Origin: Rhodanobacter sp. 7MK24 | GTDB taxonomy: Bacteria > Pseudomonadota > Gammaproteobacteria > Xanthomonadales > Rhodanobacteraceae | Length of the DNA: 64,000 nucleotides | NCBI RefSeq assembly: GCF_014842995.1 | Contig: NZ_JACYXL010000007.1 | Span: 62,001 to 126,000 of the forward strand | Reading direction: 5' to 3' | In this document: positions 8,368 to 16,304 of the stretch, piece after piece | Layout: every line of letters starts with the position of its first letter | Numbering within the stretch: the stretch's first letter is position 1 | Notes under the pieces: model-generated | What the model was told of the DNA's origin: nothing | Databases searched by the model: none | Seen by the model: the letters and a program-made list of their open reading frames with translations, nothing else | Position numbers and translations under genes: made by a program

Positions 8368-10013
8368 TGGCTCAGGCAGGCATGGCGGGCCGAAAGCAAG
8401 CTGTCGACGACATCGATGCGGCGGCTGATCGCGCCGGGGACGGTTGCCGCGAGGGCTTCATTGGAACTCAGGAGCGTACCGTTCCTGCGGATGATCAAGG
8501 CGTGCATGTAACCTGCGCGAATCGCGCCGACGCCATCGCGGAAGTAGTTGTCGCCGATCATCACCAGTTGGGCAGGGTCCACGCCCAGCGCATGCGCTGC
8601 TTGCAGGAACGCTGCGGCAGCGGGCTTCTCCCCGCCATGCTCGCGGCTGCAGACCACGGCGTCGATGCAGCCGAGCGCCGGCGCTTGGCGTATCTTGACG
8701 CGCTGTGTCGCGGGAGGATTGTCGGTAAGGATGGCCAGGGGCAGGCCAGCGGTCTTCAGGGCACTGAGTGTCGCCTCGACGTCGCTGAACAGAGGTGTCT
8801 CGGCAACGATCGCCGCTCGATAGGCATCCATCGCCGTGGTGCGCAGGCTTTCCGGCAGCGCCAGTAGCGCCAGCAGTCGATCGATCAGGAATGCGCGTTC
8901 GCCTTCATCGATCAATTGCCCCGCGCACAGCAGGAAGGCGGATCGTTCCACCCATGCGGAAAAGACGTCGGCATAGATGAGCTGTAGCTTTTCGAGCATC
9001 CACTCCTTGTGCTTGACCAGGGTATCGTCCAGATCGAAGACGATGCCCCTGGGGGCGGGATGCAGCAGCGGCACGACGACATCTTCGAGCACACGTACGG
9101 TCTTGACGGCTCTGCGTGCGGACAAGTCTGGAACCGCTGCGGTCGTGCAGGCTCCCATGAAGAATCCTGGCAGATTGATGCCCTCGGCGAGCGCATGCGT
9201 GGCGGACGTTCCGGTGCGCGGGTTGACGTCGGAAACGAAAGCTATGCCGTCCGGCGGCGCGACTACCTGGATGTTGTAGATGCCGCAGCCGCCTGCCGCG
9301 GCGATGGCTGCTGCCGTCCGTTGCGCGATTGCGGCGATGTGTGGATCGTGCACCGATGTGGAGATGACGGCGAAGCCGCCCGATGTCCGCAGCCGCCGAC
9401 GCAGCACGACCGGCGAGGTGTGACCGTGTGGATCGATCGCGAAGTCGGCCGAGTACTCCTCGAAGTCAGATAGCCACGTCGACCATACATGGGCGGCGAA
9501 GTCGCCCTGGTGCGCAAGCGCTTCCTCGCGGCTGCGCAGGAGCACGGTGCCGCGGCCGCCCCAGCCTTCGCGCGGCCTGCCGAACAGGGGCTGAGCATAG
9601 TCGTGGGCAAGCGGATCCAGCAGCGCCGGTACCGGCAAGCCTGCATTGTCGAGAAAATGATGGGTGCGCAGTTTGTCCAGCAGCGTCGTGGTCAGTTCTT
9701 CGCCGGCCACGGCCACAACGACACCCAGGTCGACCAGCGGGTTCCTGAGGCGCGCAAGCGTGAGCAGCTCATACGCGGTCGCCGGGAAAATGGCGTCCAC
9801 GTGCTCGTGCCGCGCCAGGTCGAGCAGGAATGTCTCAAATGCCTGCTCATCCGCCAGCGGCGGTGCCACGAAACATTCCCCGCAGACATAACGTACGAGG
9901 TGTTCGGAGTGGATGTCGCAAACCAGCACCCTGGTGCGATCCAGTCGCTGCAGGGCGCGCACGATGCCCAGCCCTTGAAAGCCGCCCGCGCTGACGACGA
10001 GCGCGGTTTTCAT
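8364..10013 (-). CDS. ATP-grasp ligase fused to a HAD-superfamily hydrolase
   Basis: 549 residues in two domains. Residues 1-300 are a carbamoyl-phosphate-synthase-like ATP-grasp protein: a Rossmann-like start (A-L-V-V-S-A-G-G-F-Q-G-L-G), a glycine-rich loop at 150-157, and the metal-binding D-V-N-P-R-T-G at 262-268. Residues 320-520 are a HAD phosphatase-like domain with all four motifs: D-L-D-D-T at 327-331 (nucleophile D327, acid D329), T430, K463 in G-E-K-P, and G-D-N at 487-489. ATP-grasp enzymes join a carboxylate to an amine or thiol through an acyl phosphate. Beside a 4-amino-sugar transaminase it could acylate the amino group, while the HAD part could remove a phosphate. Both roles are inference. 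It overlaps its neighbours by four bases at both ends. Confidence 0.8.
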   Translation of the reverse strand: MKTALVVSAGGFQGLGIVRALQRLDRTRVLVCDIHSEHLVRYVCGECFVAPPLADEQAFETFLLDLARHEHVDAIFPATAYELLTLARLRNPLVDLGVVVAVAGEELTTTLLDKLRTHHFLDNAGLPVPALLDPLAHDYAQPLFGRPREGWGGRGTVLLRSREEALAHQGDFAAHVWSTWLSDFEEYSADFAIDPHGHTSPVVLRRRLRTSGGFAVISTSVHDPHIAAIAQRTAAAIAAAGGCGIYNIQVVAPPDGIAFVSDVNPRTGTSATHALAEGINLPGFFMGACTTAAVPDLSARRAVKTVRVLEDVVVPLLHPAPRGIVFDLDDTLVKHKEWMLEKLQLIYADVFSAWVERSAFLLCAGQLIDEGERAFLIDRLLALLALPESLRTTAMDAYRAAIVAETPLFSDVEATLSALKTAGLPLAILTDNPPATQRVKIRQAPALGCIDAVVCSREHGGEKPAAAAFLQAAHALGVDPAQLVMIGDNYFRDGVGAIRAGYMHALIIRRNGTLLSSNEALAATVPGAISRRIDVVDSLLSARHACLSQ

Positions 10014-10747
10014 GCAGGCTGCGCGGTCAGCAGGATGCCATTGCAGATATCAGGCAACTCGTAACCGACGTCGATGAGCGCGTTCTCGATACCGGGGGCG
10101 AGCGACAGCTGCTGCTGTTGCGACGTGGTCAGCGGCTTGAGCACCAGCCCCACCTTGTCCAGTATGACGTAGCCGGAGTCTTCTACCAGACGGCTGATCG
10201 AGCTGCTGTCGAAATACCGCTTGTGGCCAAGTTCCAGGTCGTACTGGCTCAAGGCGTACAGGTCCGCCAGGAGACCTGCGGAGTGACCCAGCAGGCGGTG
10301 CAGCGAGCGAGCGTTGGGTACGGCTGCGAACAGGACGCCGGCAGGTTTCAGAAAGGTCCGGAAGCGGCGCAGGATCAGGCCCGGATCGTCGACATGCTCC
10401 AGCACGAACCCCATCTCGATGGCGTCGAATGGCTGATCGAAATGCGCTTGTTCGAAATAGGTGTGATGAATCGAAACATGTGCCGGTGGTGACGTCTCGG
10501 CCTGGTAGCGGGCGATGATGTCCGCGGATCCCTCAAGAATGTGGTACTCCGTCACGTCGAGTCGATCGCGGATCGCCTGGCTGACACGCTGCCCGCCGAT
10601 GCCAAGGCTTAGTACCCGCAACCTTCGTTGGTCTTGCAGTCGTTCGAAGATCTTGCCCGCGTAAGCGGCCAGCAAGGCCTCTTCATCCCTGTGATAGGGA
10701 AATTGCTCGGTATAGGCGCCCTGGTAGGCGTTGAGATCTTCTTGCAT
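10010..10747 (-). CDS. class I SAM-dependent methyltransferase
   Basis: 245 residues. A Rossmann methyltransferase core is visible: motif I V-L-S-L-G-I-G-G-Q at about 44-52, the acidic end of strand 2 in H-I-L-E-G, post-motif I F-D-A-I-E-M-G-F-V-L-E-H-V-D-D at about 107-121, and L-K-P-A-G-V-L-F-A-A-V-P-N typical of UbiE/COQ5-like small-molecule methyltransferases. The sequence D-L-E-L-G-H-K-R-Y-F-D resembles sugar methyltransferases. It is second in the glycan operon and its stop overlaps the start of the ATP-grasp/HAD gene. O- or N-methylation of the sugar or of an attached acyl group is the likely role; substrate unknown. Confidence 0.8.
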   Translation of the reverse strand: MQEDLNAYQGAYTEQFPYHRDEEALLAAYAGKIFERLQDQRRLRVLSLGIGGQRVSQAIRDRLDVTEYHILEGSADIIARYQAETSPPAHVSIHHTYFEQAHFDQPFDAIEMGFVLEHVDDPGLILRRFRTFLKPAGVLFAAVPNARSLHRLLGHSAGLLADLYALSQYDLELGHKRYFDSSSISRLVEDSGYVILDKVGLVLKPLTTSQQQQLSLAPGIENALIDVGYELPDICNGILLTAQPA

Positions 10748-10756
10748 CCGGCAGCC

Positions 10757-11728
10757 TCAATCGTGAAATTCGCGAACAATGAACAAGGGACGGTTCTGCG
10801 TCTGGGTGTAGATGCGCGAGATATACAGACCGATCACGCCGAGCACCGTGATGATAATGCCGGACATGCCGATGATGACCAGCATCAGCGAGGTGAAGCC
10901 GGTCAGCACCGCTTCGGGGTGGAGCAGTTTCCGGATGACCAGGGCGATGCCGGCAACACCGGCGCACAGCGTGATGCCGAGGCCGCCGGCGAGAACCATC
11001 TTCAGCGGAACCGTGGAGAACGAGGTTACCGCTTCCATCAGCAACGCGAATCGCTTGCGCAGGGAGTAGGTCGAGGCATTCTCCCGTTGCGTCTTCTCGA
11101 CGACAATCGCCACCTGGTGGAAGCCCGACCAGTACATCATGCCGCCGAGGAACACATTGCGATCACCCAGCGACAGCAGCGCATCGACATAGCGGCGCGT
11201 CATCAGCCGCTCGCTGAGCACATTGGCGGGAACCTGGGTGTCGCTCAGTCGATTGAACAGGCGCCAGAACACTGCGCCGCCGACACGTTCCACCCATGCG
11301 CCCTTGCGCTTGGCCTGGATGCCATAGACGACATCCGCGCCGGCTCCGCGCAGCGTCTCCAGGAAATGCGGCAACACGCCCGGTCGCACCTCCAGGTCGC
11401 AATCGATGATGAACAGCAGGTTGCCCCTGGCATGGGCCAGGCCCGCCATCACCGCCTTGTGATGGCCGAAGTTGCGCGACAGATCCACGATCTTTATCGC
11501 GGCATTCGTGCTGCGCGCGCGGATGAGATGCTGCAGCGATTCATCGGGCGAGCCATCGTTGACGAAGACCAGCTCGTAACGCCCGATGCCAGCTGCGCCG
11601 ATGGCGGCGGTCATCTCATCGATGAAGCGGGTAATGAATTGTTCGGAGCGGTAGACGGACGTGACGATGCTCAGCTGCGGTGCCGGCACCGTAGATTCCC
11701 GAAGTGGTGTGATGCCGGGCGTCAGCAT
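10757..11728 (-). CDS. glycosyltransferase family 2 with two C-terminal membrane helices (GtrB/ArnC-like)
   Basis: 323 residues from the ATG at 11728; an in-frame ATG at 11788 would add 20 residues without family resemblance. The GT-A domain shows L-S-I-V-T-S-V-Y-R-S, F-V-N-D-G-S-P-D-E-S, L-S-R-N-F-G-H-H-K-A and the D-C-D-L-E metal motif. Two hydrophobic segments near the C-terminus match the polyprenyl-phosphate glycosyltransferase layout of GtrB, ArnC and DPM synthase. Such enzymes load a sugar from a nucleotide donor onto undecaprenyl phosphate. It is the first gene of the six-gene operon, separated by nine bases from the methyltransferase. It probably loads the modified sugar made by its neighbours for transfer on the periplasmic side. 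Confidence 0.85.
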   Translation of the reverse strand: MLTPGITPLRESTVPAPQLSIVTSVYRSEQFITRFIDEMTAAIGAAGIGRYELVFVNDGSPDESLQHLIRARSTNAAIKIVDLSRNFGHHKAVMAGLAHARGNLLFIIDCDLEVRPGVLPHFLETLRGAGADVVYGIQAKRKGAWVERVGGAVFWRLFNRLSDTQVPANVLSERLMTRRYVDALLSLGDRNVFLGGMMYWSGFHQVAIVVEKTQRENASTYSLRKRFALLMEAVTSFSTVPLKMVLAGGLGITLCAGVAGIALVIRKLLHPEAVLTGFTSLMLVIIGMSGIIITVLGVIGLYISRIYTQTQNRPLFIVREFHD

Positions 11729-11888
11729 GATGCCGAATTCCTGCGGGATGAGGGCGTCGTGAAGTGCGGTAGCTCGCCTAGAGCACACCCAGAAGCGATG
11801 GCGCAGCGATCCGGAGGCGGCTGGTTGTTGCTTGGTCGGCAGGGTACGCCGGATGACACGGAGCAGGCGTGCTCACGTCATGACCGGT

Positions 11889-12833
11889 TCAACCCAGAGC
11901 TTGTTCCAGTTCCGGGATCAGCTTGAACAGATCTCCAACCAGACCAAAATCGGCCACCTCGAAGATGGGCGCTTCACCATCCTTGTTGATTGCTACGATG
12001 GTGCCGGCGTCCTTGATGCCAGTGAGGTGCTGGATGGCACCGGAGATGCCTATGGCCATGTACAGCTCGGGGGCGATGATCTTGCCGGTCTGACCCACCT
12101 GCAGGTCGCTGGGTACGTAGCCGGCGTCCACCGCGGCGCGCGAGGCACCCACTGCAGCGCCGAGCTTGTCGGCGAGCTTGAAGATGATGTCGAAGTTTTC
12201 CTTCGAGCCCACGCCGCGGCCGCCGGAGACCACCTTGCTGGCGCTTTGCAGGTCGGGGCGATCGCTCTTGCCCGACTGCAGGCCGACGTAGCGGGTGTGG
12301 GCGGGCAGGGTTATGTCCAACGTTATCGCTTCGATCGGTGCGTTGTTCGTGCCCGTCGCGGCAGCCGGCCACGACGCAGTGCGGATGGTGGCGACCACGG
12401 GATGCGACGGTTCGGCTTCGACGGTGACGATGGCGTTGCCTGCGTAGATCGGCCGCTTGAAAGTATGTGCGCCTTCCACGCTCATCACATCACTGACCTG
12501 GGCTACGCCGAGTAAAGCGGCAACGCTCGGTGTCACGTCCTTGCCGAAAGTGGTGGAGGGCGCGAACACATGGCTGTAGCCTGCGGCAGCCTTGGCGATC
12601 TGCGGCGCCAGCACGGCGGCCAGCGGGTGCGCATTCTCGGCGCGCTCGACGGTGAGCACGCGGCTCACGCCGTCGATCTTGGCGGCCTCGGCGGCGAGCG
12701 CGGCGACGTTGTCGGCCAGCACCAGCACATCGACGGCTTCGGGTTTCACTGCGGCAGCGGCGCTCACGGCGCGGGCGGTGGAGGAGTTCAGCTTGCCGTC
12801 CAGATGTTCGGCGATGACGAGAATCTTGCTCAT
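11889..12833 (-). CDS. etfA: electron transfer flavoprotein alpha subunit (EtfA/FixB)
   Basis: 314 residues, the full length of the family. The C-terminal FAD domain is intact: [42 protein letters not shown] and A-I-N-K-D. With EtfB it forms the heterodimer that takes electrons from acyl-CoA and other dehydrogenases and passes them to ETF-ubiquinone oxidoreductase, also encoded in this window (22169-23788). It lies downstream of etfB on the same strand, with a REP-like element in the 97-bp gap. Confidence 0.97.
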   Translation of the reverse strand: MSKILVIAEHLDGKLNSSTARAVSAAAAVKPEAVDVLVLADNVAALAAEAAKIDGVSRVLTVERAENAHPLAAVLAPQIAKAAAGYSHVFAPSTTFGKDVTPSVAALLGVAQVSDVMSVEGAHTFKRPIYAGNAIVTVEAEPSHPVVATIRTASWPAAATGTNNAPIEAITLDITLPAHTRYVGLQSGKSDRPDLQSASKVVSGGRGVGSKENFDIIFKLADKLGAAVGASRAAVDAGYVPSDLQVGQTGKIIAPELYMAIGISGAIQHLTGIKDAGTIVAINKDGEAPIFEVADFGLVGDLFKLIPELEQALG

Positions 12834-12864
12834 GGCATGGTTCCTTGAGTCTTGCTTTTCGGCA

Positions 12865-12918
12865 GGGACGGCTTCAGCTGCGATACGCGCGGTTGTTCTC
12901 GGCTGAAGCCGTTCCTAC
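12865..12918 (-). repeat. REP-like palindromic element with GTAG head, between etfB and etfA
   Basis: Two 14-base arms (12865-12878 and 12902-12915) are complementary except for one pair and flank a 23-base loop. Read on the minus strand the element begins with GTAG directly at the foot of the stem (complement at 12915-12918). That is the layout of GTAG-type REPs known in Stenotrophomonas and relatives. Lying inside the etfBA transcript, it could act as a stabilising or attenuating hairpin. No REP-associated transposase is in the window. Confidence 0.6.
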
Positions 12919-12930
12919 GGGTGATGTGGG

Positions 12931-13677
12931 TTACAGCAAACCCTTCTGCTTCAGCGCCGCAACCAGTTCGGCCGCGTCCTTCACCATCACGCCCTTGCTG
13001 CGCTTGGCCGGCGCGGCGTAGTGGGTGGTCCTCAGGTGGTCGCCACTGTCGACGCCCAGCGAGGCCAGTTCGACCACGTCAATGGGCTTGCTCTTGGCCT
13101 TCATGATGTCGGGCAGCTTGATGAAGCGCGGTTCGTTGAGGCGCAGGTCGCTGGTGACGACGGCGGGCAGTTCCACTTCGATGGTTTCGAGGCCTGCATC
13201 CACTTCGCGCGTCACCGTGGCTTTGCCTTCGGCGATCTCGATCTTGCTGGCGAAGGTGGCTTGCGGGCGGTCCCACAATGCGGCGAGCATCTGGCCGGTC
13301 TGGTTGGCATCGTCGTCGATGGCCTGCTTGCCCAGAAGCACCAGACCCGGCTGCTCCTTCTCGACCAGCTTGAGGAAGGCGCGCGCGGCGGTGAGCGGCT
13401 GCACGGCATCGGCAGTGGTGACGTGGATGGCGCGGTTGGCGCCCATCGCCAGGCCGTTGCGCAGGTGCGCGGTGAGGTCGGCAGGGCCAATGCCCACCAC
13501 CACCACTTCTTCGGCGATGCCTTTCTCGCGCAGGCGCAGGGCTTCTTCCAGCGCGATGTCGTCGAACGGGTTGGCGGAAAGTTTTACGCCGTCGGTCACC
13601 ACGCCGGTGCCGTCGGGTTTGACCTGGATACGCACGTTGTAGTCCACCACGCGTTTGTAACCGACCAGAATTTTCAT
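12931..13677 (-). CDS. etfB: electron transfer flavoprotein beta subunit (EtfB/FixA)
   Basis: 248 residues from the ATG at 13677 (M-K-I-L-V-G-Y-K-R-V-V-D-Y); the frame stays open upstream but that extension has no family resemblance. Seen: the N-terminal K-R-V strand, the N-P-F-D-D-I-A-L-E-E-A-L-R-L segment, the AMP-binding L-G-K-Q-A-I-D-D-D-A-N-Q-T-G-Q-M motif, and the A-V-V-T-S-D-L-R-L-N-E-P-R-F recognition loop used to dock dehydrogenases. Partner of EtfA in electron transfer from beta-oxidation and other flavoprotein dehydrogenases. Confidence 0.97.
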   Translation of the reverse strand: MKILVGYKRVVDYNVRIQVKPDGTGVVTDGVKLSANPFDDIALEEALRLREKGIAEEVVVVGIGPADLTAHLRNGLAMGANRAIHVTTADAVQPLTAARAFLKLVEKEQPGLVLLGKQAIDDDANQTGQMLAALWDRPQATFASKIEIAEGKATVTREVDAGLETIEVELPAVVTSDLRLNEPRFIKLPDIMKAKSKPIDVVELASLGVDSGDHLRTTHYAAPAKRSKGVMVKDAAELVAALKQKGLL

Positions 13678-13868
13678 GTGATCCCTTCCATCGGGCGCAC
13701 GACCGGCGCCTGGCTGTGCCACGAAAACAGCAATTGTAACCCATGCCTCATCCGGTCCGGAGCGAAGGTCATGCCAGGTTCGGCCCTCTAGCTGACGGAA
13801 AACGGAACCATCAAGGCTGGAGTGCCGCGTTGCGGAGCAGAGACAGGACATGGCGCTCCAGCGCGTGG

Positions 13869-13895
13869 CCAAAAAAAAGCCGGACAGCAGTCCGG
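13869..13895 (-). terminator. rho-independent terminator of the 13950-15995 gene
   Basis: A perfect 7-bp GC-rich stem (13877-13883 with 13888-13894, loop of four) followed on the minus strand by eight T (A-run 13869-13876). It lies 55 bases past the stop of the putative metallopeptidase gene. Confidence 0.9.
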
Positions 13896-13949
13896 CCCTT
13901 TCAAATCTGTGCTGATTGTGGCCAAAGCTATTCGGTGCTGTGGGATGAC

Positions 13950-15995
13950 CTAGTAGCCGTTTGCTTGAATCTGCGCACCAGCAGGCAACGTTACGGGAGC
14001 TCCCGCAGCATTGTTCAGACGATAACCCTGGAAGTCTGTCCCGTTGCTTTGCCAGTCATATGCATCACCCGCTGTGTCGATCCACAAGATATCGGCCATG
14101 CCGTCGCCATTGAAATCGGCGATCGTCGCAATCTGGTAACCCGGCGCAATCGAGCGAGTACCCCGCGCAGTGACCGTGTCGCCATTCATCAGCCACCATC
14201 CGAGCTGGTAGGTGGTGCCGTTGGTGAACAGCAGATCACTCTTGCCATCGCCGTTGACATCGCCCGCGCCCTGCAAGACCCAACCCGCCGGGAAATTGCC
14301 CACAAAGTGATGAGCGAAGTGTCCGGTGCCGTCATTGATCCAAGTGTACAGATCGTTGTTGGGGCCGGTAAACACGAAGTCCACGAAGCCATCGCCATTG
14401 AGGTCGGCGAGCGTCAGCTTGTAACCTGCGGCGGTTGGCAGCAGCGCGGAATAGCTCACCGACACCTGGGAGCTGTCCGACGTGAAGGTCAATTCCCACC
14501 AAGCCACCTGACCCGTCGACTCATTGCTCCAGATCAAGGCATTCTTGCCAGAGGCGTCCACCTTGCCGGCACCCACCAGCGTCCAGCCGGCTGGATAGGG
14601 GGTGCCCACTTTGTAGGCAGTATGACCGCCGCTGCCGTTGTTCAGCCAGACATACAGCTGGCGGGTCGTCGGGTTGGTAAACGCGAGGTCGGTGATACTA
14701 TCGTTGTTCAAGTCGACCATTGCGCCAATCGTGTAGCCCGCGGCAATCGTCTGCGTTTGCGATTGCACGACAGTCGCGCCGTTCACACCCAACTGAGTCA
14801 TTGTGCCGGTTGTTGGGTTGATATAGGTGATGGTGGCTATGGCTGCGGGCGGGGCTGTGCCCACAATCGGGTGTGATATTTCACATTCGTTGGTGTCATT
14901 CGACCAGATACTTTGCATGGCATAGCTGCCATTGCCCATGACCACGTTCGCGAGGGCACCCTGGCCACTGGTGATCCAGGCGCATTCATCAGCAGACTCG
15001 CCGCCATTGGTTGAGGCGTTGTTCGAGTTGAACCAGCCATAGTCCGGAATCTGGTCGGTAAGGGTCTCCGCGTACTCGTGGCCCTCGACGATGGAAAAGC
15101 CGTCCAGGCTGCCCTGCGGGGAATTGCCGTTGACGAAGCCTTGCCCGCAGTTCATGTCATTGACGTAGGGCATGTTCGTGTATGCGACGAAACCACCATA
15201 GGAGGCCCAGGCGTCGCTGTGCCAAGCGCAAAAATTGCCGCTGGGAGTATTGAATCCATCCGGATGGGTGCCCGTTGGCGACAGGATTACGTACTGTGCG
15301 TAACGGTTGGACGCCGCTGTCGTGTTGCCAAAATGCTGCGCGGCGTTGAGCGCTTCCTGTCCGAGCTGGTCCTGGGTCGCCTGCTGCGGTGCGGCAGCCG
15401 AGTTGTCATACCAGATGCCGGCGAATGCCGCGCCGCCGGTCGGATAGCTGATTTGTGCGGCACCGGAAGGGCAGAATGTCGCGCCAGTCGAGACCATCGG
15501 ACCATCACAATACTGGGTCATGGTGCCTGACCACAGTTCGCCCCCGGTGCCCAGGCCCTTGAACATGCTCTCCAGGTACGGCACCGCACCGAACGCGTCG
15601 CCGGACAGATGCGTATTGCCGTTGCCGTCGGTGCTGGCGGTACCCCATTGGCTGCCGTAGACAACCAGGTAGACCCTCGAGATGCTGCTGGTGACACCGA
15701 TACCGTCGTAGCCGCCACCGTAACTGAGCGTATTCGGACCGGTGGTGGCTGCCGTGGACATGTGCAGCGCCCGGTATTGCATCATCTGGCTGTAAGCGTC
15801 GCGGGTTGGTACGGCACCGTGGCGATACGGATGGCCGTAGGCCGGCGCATACGGATTGCCCGTTGGGTGCGCTGCCGTGTTGTCTGTTTTGTTGCTGCTG
15901 CCGTCGTCGTTGCCGGCGAGGGCAGTGCCGGCAAGCAGGCCCAGCAACGCTGTCGCGACGGTTATCAGGATTCTGCGATTCGTGTGGTGATTCAT
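13950..15995 (-). CDS. secreted putative metallopeptidase with C-terminal FG-GAP/VCBS repeats
   Basis: 681 residues from the ATG at 15995, chosen because an A-A-A-G-G-A-G Shine-Dalgarno sequence lies just upstream and the start opens a good signal peptide (hydrophobic core 9-24, cleavage near A-L-A-G at 26-28). Residues 90-400 form a domain I cannot name. It contains G-H-E-Y-A-E-T-L-T-D at 305-314 (His306, Glu307, Glu310) and a later G-E-S-A-D-E-C-A-W with Glu333. The H-E-x-x-E pattern plus downstream acidic residue suggests a zinc site, as in exordium-like bacterial proteins carrying a comparable H-E...E..T-D motif. Residues 440-681 are FG-GAP repeats (D-L-N-G-D-G-F, D-V-N-G-D-G-K, D-F-N-G-D-G-M) giving Ca-binding beta-propeller blades. 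The same module ends the neighbouring sedolisin. Confidence 0.75.
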   Translation of the reverse strand: MNHHTNRRILITVATALLGLLAGTALAGNDDGSSNKTDNTAAHPTGNPYAPAYGHPYRHGAVPTRDAYSQMMQYRALHMSTAATTGPNTLSYGGGYDGIGVTSSISRVYLVVYGSQWGTASTDGNGNTHLSGDAFGAVPYLESMFKGLGTGGELWSGTMTQYCDGPMVSTGATFCPSGAAQISYPTGGAAFAGIWYDNSAAAPQQATQDQLGQEALNAAQHFGNTTAASNRYAQYVILSPTGTHPDGFNTPSGNFCAWHSDAWASYGGFVAYTNMPYVNDMNCGQGFVNGNSPQGSLDGFSIVEGHEYAETLTDQIPDYGWFNSNNASTNGGESADECAWITSGQGALANVVMGNGSYAMQSIWSNDTNECEISHPIVGTAPPAAIATITYINPTTGTMTQLGVNGATVVQSQTQTIAAGYTIGAMVDLNNDSITDLAFTNPTTRQLYVWLNNGSGGHTAYKVGTPYPAGWTLVGAGKVDASGKNALIWSNESTGQVAWWELTFTSDSSQVSVSYSALLPTAAGYKLTLADLNGDGFVDFVFTGPNNDLYTWINDGTGHFAHHFVGNFPAGWVLQGAGDVNGDGKSDLLFTNGTTYQLGWWLMNGDTVTARGTRSIAPGYQIATIADFNGDGMADILWIDTAGDAYDWQSNGTDFQGYRLNNAAGAPVTLPAGAQIQANGY

Positions 15996-16304
15996 TTTAT
16001 TGACTCCTTTCAAAGAGACATTGGGCCAGCCGGTGTGGCGGGCCGTGCCCATACCGGATGCGCTGAGCGCGTGACTGGTCCGGCGGTTCCTGACCTCGCG
16101 GCTATTGCTACACCACATGAAGCCGTATTGGGCGTTGCGTTTCAGCGCCGGCTTTGCCGCGTGTTGGCATTCATGCAGGCGCGGCAACGCATGTCACGCG
16201 CGGCATGGGAAGGGGCTGTACCTGATGGCCCGGCTCTACAAGGGCTAACAGAACAGGCCGGCAGAAGTCCGGCCTGTTCATTTCAGTGCCGACAGCAAGC
16301 CAGA
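15996..16304. other. 309-bp spacer between the two FG-GAP enzymes
   Basis: Holds the Shine-Dalgarno and leader of the 13950-15995 gene and the terminator-like hairpin of the sedolisin gene (separate entry). No further gene or clear sigma-70 promoter was seen. Confidence 0.5.
16251..16279 (-). terminator. strong hairpin downstream of the sedolisin gene
   Basis: A perfect 11-bp stem (16251-16261 with 16269-16279) with a 7-base loop, 26 bases past the stop of the S53 peptidase gene. No T-run follows on the minus strand, so it may act as a 3'-protecting hairpin or weak terminator. It separates the two FG-GAP genes, which therefore need not share a transcript. Confidence 0.6.
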
